A stretch of DNA of 64,000 nucleotides, taken from assembly GCA_951217055.1 (NCBI GenBank), contig OX578280.1, positions 64,613,633 to 64,677,632 of the forward strand. Reading direction: 5' to 3'. The notes beneath the pieces were generated by a model. The model was not told the DNA's origin and did no database searches. It saw only the letters and a program-made list of their open reading frames with translations. A program made the translations under genes and the position numbers. Shown here piece after piece: positions 57,446 to 64,000 of the stretch; the stretch's first letter is position 1; every line of letters begins with the position of its first letter. Origin of the DNA: Gerris lacustris (Eukaryota > Arthropoda > Insecta > Hemiptera > Gerridae).

Positions 57446-58472
57446 CAGTGTGGACCAAAACTCCCCCCCCCCTCTTAACTTTTGAACGGTTTGAGATAAA
57501 TTAATGAAACTTGGGGGTTCTCTACCATGCAAAGGGACGTTTGTTTTCATGCAATCACCCACTAGGGGCAACCACTCACCTTGCCCCCAGGCTACCCAAC
57601 TTTAATATTTCAAATTGGAGTGCATATTTGGGTTCTACAGTGAAAAATAATAAACTTTTACTTGAAATTTTTTTTAATTTTTCCAATATTTTGCCCCATA
57701 CAGGGGGGCAAAGATAGCAAAATAACCCTTCCGAAATAGTAAAAAAGTAACACTTAGATCGTTATAAAATCTAAACGGTTTGAAATAAAGTAATGGAACT
57801 TGGGGGATCTGTACCATGTAAAGGGAAGTGTGTAATCATTAACTCGCGTACTATGGGCAACCACCATTTTGCCCCCAGGCGCTGAAATCTACCATTTTTA
57901 TACCTTTGCCCCCCTATAGTGGGCAAAATATTGGTGATAGAAAAAAAGATGGAAGTATGTAAAATATTTCTTTTTGCCGTAGAATCTAAGTCTGCTATCA
58001 AAAATATACATTCCTGGTTAAAATTTTGGAGTTAGGTGGTCTGGGGGCAAAATAGGAGGTGCCCCAACTGCGCGATTGCATGGAAACAAACTTCCCTTTA
58101 CATGGTACAGATCCCCTAAGTTTCATTAATTTATCTCTAACCGTTTATATTTTACAACGTATTATCGGAAGGGTTATTTTGCTATCTTTGCCCACCTATA
58201 GGGGACAAAATATTGGAAAAAGAAAAAAATGTTTCAAGTAAAAGTTTATTATTTTTCACTGTAAAATCCAAATATGCTATCAAAAATATTCACTCTAATT
58301 TGAAATTTTTAAGTTGGGTGGCCTGGGGGCAAAGTGGGTGGTTGCCCCTAGTGGGTGATTGCACGAAAACAAACTACCCTTTGCATGGTAGAGATCCCCC
58401 AAGTTTCATTAATTTATCTCAAACCGTTCAAAAGTTAAGAGGGGGGGGGGGGGGGGCTTTTGGACCACCCTG
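57446..58472. mobile_element. Four-arm palindromic element, TA target
   Basis: The ends CAGTGTGGACCAAAA and CAGGGTGGTCCAAAAG (read inward) are inverted, with TA outside both (57444-57445, 58473-58474). The outer arms (57446-57745 and 58160-58472) are long inverted copies. The inner arms (about 57760-57960 and 57965-58150) are inverted copies of each other and also diverged copies of the outer arms (shared: AACGGTTTGA, GAACTTGGGGG, ACCATGTAAAGGG, TTGCCCCCAGG). The layout is A-B-b-a. C and G tracts lie just inside each end. TA target and CAGGGTGG-type ends suggest Tc1/mariner-like mobility. No transposase was seen. Confidence 0.85.
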
Positions 58473-58529
58473 TATAAACTAAAGCAACACCGGATAAGAA
58501 TTATTTTGGTTGTTATAAAAAGCGCATTC

Positions 58530-58935
58530 CTAGACGGATACAGGAACCGATAGGGAATGCGTAATAACGAAGAGAAATACGTAATGTCGAAGCAACAGAA
58601 CTACATTATAACCGGACAGGACATCGTAGGATTTATGAAATTTCAGAGAATGATTTGGCATCTATCTTGGAAGATCTAGGAAAGATGATTGGGCCACCTC
58701 GTTGCAATGCCTGAGATGAGGACGGGACCCAGCGAATGTAGTGATAAAGATTGTTCAACTGAAAAATACGGGGACGACCTCGGATTAAATGGATGGACAA
58801 TGAAAATGTGGAAGAGGAAATAATAGCAGTGAACAGAACATCAGAAAATAGAGAGCAAAAACGATGATCGAGATGATTGGACGAAGATTGCAGAGAAGGC
58901 AAAAGCCGATAATAGGCTGTAGCCCCGGACAATGT
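58530..58935 (+). pseudogene. LINE reverse transcriptase tail relic, plus strand
   Basis: From ATG at 58557 the frame reads MRNNEEKYVMSKQQNYIITG, QDIVGFMKFQRMIWH. Another frame gives WLGHLVAMPEMR, compromised by a stop at 58682. Near the end, NDDRDDWTKIAEKAKADNRL stops at about 58921. These correspond in order to RRNNELEHLINGHDIVRFIK, RWLGHLVRMPE and the terminal DRDD segment of the LINE at 45759-46130, so both belong to the same LINE group. Here frameshifts and loss of the GRPR block show it is much older. Confidence 0.78.
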
Positions 58936-58984
58936 AATACAGTATAACTCTCTATTATTTCCTTTTTAAGAAATTTCTAGCACA

Positions 58985-59400
58985 ATAATAAAAAAAAATA
59001 AAAAATCGGTCCGAGGCAACTCAGACAAACTTTCTCATATACGAGTTCTTAATTCATGTTCCCAGTGATTTCCATTCATAAGTTTTCATGTTTTTCGTAG
59101 GTAAATTGAATTATTATTGGACATTGTATCAAAATATATCATACAAATAATTTCTCCTCGGTGGGGAATCGAACCGTCCGCGTATTAAGCTATTTTTAAC
59201 GCGGACAAAAGCTATTTTCTCAGAAACTAGGTTTTTACCTAGAAAACGGCTTATATCGTTAGATTCGTTCTTAAATAGACTACATTAAAGAATTTTGTAA
59301 TCAAAATCGTCAGAACGGTTTTCGAGAAATTATGTTTTTTTTAAAGTTTTTAGGGCATAGCACCCCCAAATTTGGACCTAAAATTCATTTCATACAACTA
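58985..59400 (-). repeat. Dispersed module C, copy 1 of a pair
   Basis: It shares ACTCAGACAAACTTTCTCAT, CATTGTATCAAAATATATCA and GTCAGAACGGTTTTCGAG-type words with 59915-60330. It includes a tRNA T-arm-like GGGGAATCGAACCGTCC (59163-59179; B-box on the minus strand). Confidence 0.75.
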
Positions 59401-59914
59401 AATTTTCATAGTGCTAAAGCTTAATTGCATGGTATTTTAAATAATAAATTTTATGCTTTTCTTTCTTTATAGTTCAATTTTGAATTGTTACATACAATTT
59501 ATTACACAACGTAAGGTACAGATGGGCTACTAGTTAATAAATAAAGTTGAAAAAGTTAATGTACTGTAAAACTAACAAAAGAGATGAATCTTGTTGACTG
59601 TAAAATTCAACAATGTTTCAGAAGTAACAAGTTAAACCATAGTAATATATAGTAGTAAGTAGTGAGTGGCGTCTGGCTACGACATGAAAAAATTCAACTT
59701 TTTACAACCTATTATTCTCCTTTTATCGTTATTTTAATTTATCATGTCAGAGTTTATAATTGTTATTCTTTTCTCTAAATATTGTTACCTAAAATATTTT
59801 ATTCTAAAGTAAGATTGAAGATAGATATTTCTTGCACCAAAAAGTGTCATTTTTAATTTACATGATCCGAGTTTTTTTTATGTTCAAACAAATCACTTAA
59901 TGTTATTTTAAAGG
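59401..59914. other. Spacer, nothing recognised
   Basis: AT-rich interval between the two module C copies. Confidence 0.4.
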
Positions 59915-60485
59915 CAAAGGAAATAAAAATCGATCCGCGACTACTCAGACAAACTTTCTCATATAATACGAGTTCATAATTACTTAGTGTTTTCCATTTA
60001 TTAGTCTTCCAGTTTTCACATAGGTACACTTAAGTATAATTGAACATTATATCAAAATATATCATACAAATAACTTGAATTAACAGGAATCGAACCCGGT
60101 CTCACTCCGTCCGTGTATAAAGCTGTTATTTAGGAACTATATTTTTCACAGAAAAACGGTTTCTATTTTTAGATTCGTATTTAAATTAACTACATTTTAC
60201 AATTTTTTATCCAAATCGTCGGAACCGTTTTCAAGACATAATTGAAAAAAAAATTAAGAGTTTTTGGAGGTTAGCCACCAAAATTTATTTCTCGATTTCA
60301 CCTCTGGGTATGATTTTTCTGAACATTTATGCCACTTTTCGTCAAATTCGATCCAGTAGTTTAGGCTCCACGCGTCTACATAGACAACAGACAGACAGTT
60401 TTTAAAAACCACTTTTTTGGTCTCAGGGGACCTCAAAACGTGTAAATCCATAAAAATCTCAAAATCGAATTTTCCTCATTATTAA
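59915..60485 (-). repeat. Dispersed module C, copy 2 of a pair
   Basis: It runs past the first copy's homologous end into GATTTCACCTCTGGGTATGA and TTGGTCTCAGGGGACCTCAA, the reverse complement of 5390-5540. It has GGAATCGAACCCGGTCTCAC, on the minus strand a good B-box (GGGTTCGATTCC), so the module carries a tRNA-like scrap at a fixed position. It ends against the mariner. Confidence 0.8.
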
Positions 60486-60486
60486 A

Positions 60487-61062
60487 CAAGGTGGAGCGTG
60501 GCAAACGTATGAATTTGAAAATGTAATAAAACAGAATGTTACAAAATATATATATTTTTTTAAATTTTTTCCTGATTTAATAACATGGGAAATTTAAATT
60601 TACCTAGATTTAAACAAAGTATCGGATAAGTGGTTCTTCTCACACTCCAAACACTGATTAAGCCTTTTTTCGAAGTTTTTGTGCACTCTTTCGAGCATTT
60701 CCACAGGAATTTCGGCAATTTTGGCTCGAATGTTGTTCTTGAGGGCTTCCAGGGTTCTGGGACGATCGCTGTACACCAAGGATTTAAGGTATCCCCACAG
60801 GAAAAAATCACAAGGAGCCAAATCAGGCGATCTTGCTGGGCAGTTTAAATAGCTTCTTAAAGAGATGAGACGCCCGGGAAATCTGTCTTGCAAAAAGTTT
60901 ACGCAAACCCTTGCTGTGTGGGCTTTGGCCCCGTCCTGCTGAAACGTGGAACATAAACTTCCCGTCCCCCTCTTTCAAACGACCCTACTCTCAACCGTCT
61001 AGGACCAATAGGAAGGGAGCAATCCCCTCTTCAAATTTATACGTCTGCCGCGCTCCACCCTG
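60487..61062 (-). mobile_element. Internally deleted Tc1/mariner element
   Basis: The right end (CAGGGTGGAGCGCGGCAGAC read inward) and the left end (CAAGGTGGAGCGTGGCAAAC) are inverted copies continuing to GTAT(A/G)AATTTGA, about 32 bp. TA follows the right end (61063-61064); the left flank has lost it. Only 576 bp remain: both ends plus the C-terminal part of the transposase, the N-terminal half being deleted. Confidence 0.9.
60600..60946 (-). pseudogene. Tc1/mariner transposase C-terminal half, DD41D spacing
   Basis: The minus-strand frame is open from the deletion point to the stop at 60600: TFQQDGAKAHTARVCVNFLQ, DRFPGRLISLRSYL, then PARSPDLAPCDFFLWGYLKS and a tail ending CEKNHLSDTLFKSR. 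The second catalytic Asp (QQD) and the third (APCD) are separated by 41 residues by my count, not the 34 of classical mariner, pointing to the rosa/Visitor-like DD41D group. The first Asp and the DNA-binding domain are gone, so it is inactive, but the remaining frame has no stop and looks recent. Confidence 0.88.
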
Positions 61063-61202
61063 TACTTTCTCTTTATAAGATAAATTAAAAACATACAAAC
61101 CGTAAGCAATTTATCAAGAAAAACGAGTTAGTTAACCAGCATAATTGGCCCAGACTTTTCCACTCAAAAAGGGCTATAAAAATTAGTGGACATTTAGCAG
61201 TA

Positions 61203-61946
61203 CAATACTTATTATAAAAAGATAACACATATAAAATTATTATACAGGGGTCTGAAAACGACATTCTTCTAATTTAAATTTCATATCTATAACTTTAAAA
61301 ACTATTGGGTGAAAGCCTTGCAATGACGGTTTGAAATATGGTCTTAAAAGAGTCGTTGTCCGGGTAGTAATCGTTGTTTGGTCTTATAGTTTTGATAGAA
61401 TAAATTACCATATGGTAGAGGGGGGGGGGGGGGTTCTCTGTAGGTAAGTGGTAAAAGTCCCTCAGTGTTATAACAAACATTGAAGATGTGTTTACCACAA
61501 TGTTGCCTGAAGTCTGGGCAATTCTCTTGCAAGTATTGAATTGTTTGCAAGGAGCGATGGGACGGGGCACTATCTTGCATAAACGTGTAATTTAGCATTT
61601 GATCTTCAGGCAACAAAGTGCTTAACACATTTTCAATGTTTGTTATAACACTGAGGGACTCCTAACTCTTACCTACAAAGATCCCCCCCCCCCCACCATA
61701 TGGTAATCTATTATATCAAAACTATAAGACAAAACAACGATTACTACCCAGACAACGAAATTTTTTTAAGACCCTATTTTAAACCGTCATTGCATAGCTT
61801 TCACCCCATAGTTTTTAAAGTTATAAATATGAAATTTAAATTAGAAGAATGTAGTTTTCAGACCCCGCAAACCCCATATCTCTATCTATTACAGAAGCTG
61901 AGCTATATGTGTTAAAAAAAAAGTTTTGTTTTTTTGTCCCACCCTG
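61203..61946 (-). mobile_element. Long-arm Tc1/mariner-like element
   Basis: Inverted arms (about 61245-61480 and 61630-61870) share GGGGTCTGAAAAC, TCATAT(C/T)TATAACTTTAAAA, GTAGTAATCGTTGTTT and CCCTCAGTGTTATAACAAAC. The right end reads CAGGGTGGGACAAAA inward and is followed by TA (61947-61948). The left end near 61203, after TA, is diverged. G/C tracts (61420-61433, 61683-61694) sit at mirror positions in the arms. The loop between the arms holds a transposase scrap. Confidence 0.8.
61505..61628 (-). pseudogene. Transposase scrap with QDSAPSH motif
   Basis: The minus-strand frame reads MLSTLLPEDQMLNYTFMQDS, APSHRSLQTIQYLQENCPDF. YTFMQD-APSH is the second-Asp motif of Tc1/mariner transposases (compare FQQDGAKAHT in the neighbouring element). 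Beyond it the frame runs into the inverted arm and loses similarity, so only about 40 residues of the catalytic domain survive. Confidence 0.72.
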
Positions 61947-61949
61947 TAC

Positions 61950-62117
61950 ATTTCAAGTTAAATTGAAACTCATTTTTATTATTATTACTGGTCTTATATT
62001 ACTTTGCTTTGTAAGTTTCATCGCACATTTCCGTTTCCCCAATTTTGAACCACTTCCCGTGATTCAATCTTCCCAAAATTTGCACATAGATACAACTAAG
62101 GTGAAGAATACAGAAAC

Positions 62118-62149
<32 letters not shown>

Positions 62150-62605
62150 GTCAAAAAATAAAACAAATAAAAAGGTTGAAAATAAGACCAGTTTTGAAAA
62201 ATTGCATTTTTATATTAATTATTTTATTAACTATCATGTTGTTGGTATTGGAGAAAAGACAAGTAAAACAAAATATCATCTGGCTTCGTAAAGGAAAAAT
62301 TCATTAATAGTTAAAATATATATCTTGAATGTGAATGAGAGATATAACATGAAATCTGAAAGGAAAGACAATCTAGGTTCCAACCTGATCATCATTGTTA
62401 ATTTCTTATAATTGTCCTTTATTTTCCATTATTACTCCCTTCTTTTTTAAATGAAACTTCTTTAGGCGCCGTAGAGTAAACTGGCTTCGATGAAACGAAA
62501 TTGCATGTAACGAAGTTTGTGATTCGAGATTCGTATAAGTGAAAGATATTTTATAAGTAAATCAACGGCCGGCTTAAGTCGGTAATTAATTTACCTATAC
62601 CAAAT
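61950..62605. other. Spacer; A-homopolymer
   Basis: A run of about 27 A at 62119-62145. The 132-codon plus-strand frame (61909-62307) is hydrophobic and Lys-rich because of AT content and the A run. It starts in the mariner-like end and has no motif. Confidence 0.45.
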
Positions 62606-62610
62606 AATTC

Positions 62611-62687
62611 ACTTGGACGAGTCTCGACCCACCGACCTCTGATTCAGCAGGCATCAGTGCTAACCATTGCACCATGGAGGTAGATAA
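62611..62687 (-). repeat. Second, unrelated tRNA-like sequence
   Basis: On the minus strand: TACCTCCATGGTGCAATGGT, TAGCACTGATGCCTGCTGAA, TCAGAGGTCGGTGGGTCGAG, ACTCGTCCAAG. The A-box (TGGTGCAATGGTTAGCA) and B-box (GGGTCGAGACTC) are near consensus, and CTGAT / ATCAG could be an anticodon stem with a 9-base loop. The acceptor does not pair well. It is a tRNA-derived SINE head or tRNA pseudogene, different from the GGA family. Confidence 0.55.
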
Positions 62688-62689
62688 TT

Positions 62690-63324
62690 TTTCAATACAC
62701 AGAGTTGGTATATAAGCGTAATATTAAATACACTATAATAATATAATAATATATGTACATTTTTTTAAAATGTTTTTTCTTCATTATTCGCTAAAATGAT
62801 ATGAAAATATTTGATTTTTCAATAAAATTCCACATAACCATTTCTTAAAATCCTAAAATAATAAAATCGTCAACAAATGCAAAGAGAACAATGCATAAAA
62901 TCAACTATTTCTAGAACTTACGTTTCACTTCTAATGCGTGAGAGTTTCGCACATATTTTTTAATAACAGATTGGTGTGTAACTGACAGCAATCCTATATC
63001 AAGTAAAAAAAAAAGTATATGTTACGCTTTTTTATTTATTCTTTTATTTTCACTCGTAAAACTTCAATATGTAACAGAAAGAGTAGGTACAATATAAAAG
63101 TTTTAAAGTAAAATAACCATAATATGAAAGTGTAAATTAAAAAACCGGGTTTGTATGCAAAGAAAAATAAGCAACACGTACATAACAGCTATAGAGAAAA
63201 AAATAACAACTTTATTCAAGTAAGTTCAGTGAATTTGTAATAAGCATTTTATATAACTCTTAGGATGCATAATATATTGAGAAAAACGCATATTACAAAT
63301 GCAATATAATATCTATCTATTACT
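62690..63324. other. Spacer, nothing recognised
   Basis: AT-rich, without frames or repeat boundaries I can support. Confidence 0.45.
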
Positions 63325-64000
63325 TCCGAGCTTACCGAAGATAACGGAAACTATGTGATCGTTCAAAAGAACGCAACATTTTTACTACGTTTTTATTAGC
63401 TTGCTTTCTTGTTTGTTTGTTTGTCCGGTACAAATCTGGCAATCGATTTCTAACTAACTTCCCGAATAGCTAGACATTTGAAACTTTTAGCATAGCTCAG
63501 AACACAATGACAATGCATTATTTTATTACTTTCAGCCATCTTTCAGCAGAATTTAATTGGTTTTCAGCAAATTTTGCTGTACGGAAAGTTAGTTCGGAAA
63601 AAATCCGCAAGTTATTTATTTGTTTTGCCATGTCCCATATTTACGGAATCTTCATTTTGACGGGTCTCAAATTTTTGATAGATAAACATTGAATGACAGC
63701 AAAACAGGAAATATCGATTATATTATTTATATTATTTCAAATGTATCGATGGCACGCTTTAGATTTGGTGTTGGGGACATCCGTTGTACAAAGAATTGTC
63801 CTTTTATAGGTTTAAGATCAGCTCTCTAGATGGTTGTCATTTATGTGAAGTAAATAAATTCAAAACTATTTTCTTTTTTTTTTTCACTAACATTATATAT
63901 TATATAACAATAACAATTATATTATCAACATTACATACGATTCAACAGAAAATTTAAAAACGTAGTATATAAAAAGTTCTTTTTATCTTGAAATTTTATA
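63325..64000 (+). repeat. Dispersed repeat (module B head joined to module A), cut by window end
   Basis: It opens CTTCCGAGCTTACCGAAGAT with AACGGAAACTATGTGATCG (module B head), then from 63385 TTTTTATTAGCTTGCTTTCT and the full module A, nearly identical to 32425-33060. It shows that the head and module A can be joined, which the other A copies lack. Confidence 0.82.

Noticed and set aside
61909..62307. 132-codon plus-strand frame as a membrane protein gene
   Set aside because: Hydrophobicity and the Lys run come from T-rich sequence and an A homopolymer, and it starts inside a transposon end.

Overview
The window reads as AT-rich nuclear DNA of an invertebrate, probably an insect. The basis is dense relics of hAT, Tc1/mariner, PIF/Harbinger-like, Helitron and non-LTR elements, many homopolymer and dinucleotide tracts, and no bacterial-style gene organisation. 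The species cannot be named from the sequence. I found no intact host gene, no rRNA, no convincing functional tRNA and no CRISPR. Nearly all open frames of 60-130 codons are chance frames or lie inside repeats. The real coding signal is broken transposase and reverse transcriptase.

Layout. 1-5 kb: a LINE reverse-transcriptase relic (YADD box), a small MITE at its edge, and a DNA element with 22-bp inverted ends. 5.3-10.5 kb: mosaic dispersed repeats, a non-autonomous Helitron, and a hAT MITE with an exact 8-bp target duplication. 10.9-13.4 kb: a nested palindrome whose two arms each carry the same short reading frame. 14-15 kb: a Harbinger-like relic with a 48-bp minisatellite. 16.6-19.8 kb: an end-to-end hAT element with a decayed ZMYM1-type transposase and a GGGCGCC array. 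20-27 kb: small MITEs, a reverse-oriented Helitron, tRNA-like repeats, and an element with AGGGTC(C/T)GTAGGCAA ends. 27.8-28.5 kb: a 70-bp minisatellite with higher-order structure. 29.2-32.4 kb: two nested long-inverted-repeat elements. 33-34.8 kb: a second Helitron copy. 35.8-37.5 kb: an inverted-repeat element split by a hAT. 39.8-44 kb: dispersed repeats, tandem 350-bp tRNA-like units and TA arrays. 45.7-49.3 kb: two LINE relics, one 5'-truncated with a 15-bp target duplication. 50-56.5 kb: palindromes, a 0.75-kb direct duplication, another tRNA-like tandem, and a hAT. 57.4-62 kb: a four-arm palindromic element, a LINE tail, an internally deleted mariner with DD41D spacing, and a long-arm Tc1/mariner-like element. 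62-64 kb: a tRNA-like sequence and a dispersed repeat running off the edge.

There is no gene network here. The window is a stratified transposon graveyard whose insertion order can be read from nesting. The most unusual signals are the paired outward-facing frames of the 10.9-13.4 kb palindrome, the tandem and inverted 350-bp tRNA-like repeats, the A-B-b-a palindrome at 57.4-58.5 kb, G-tracts just inside the ends of unrelated elements, and one short motif shared by many otherwise different repeats.
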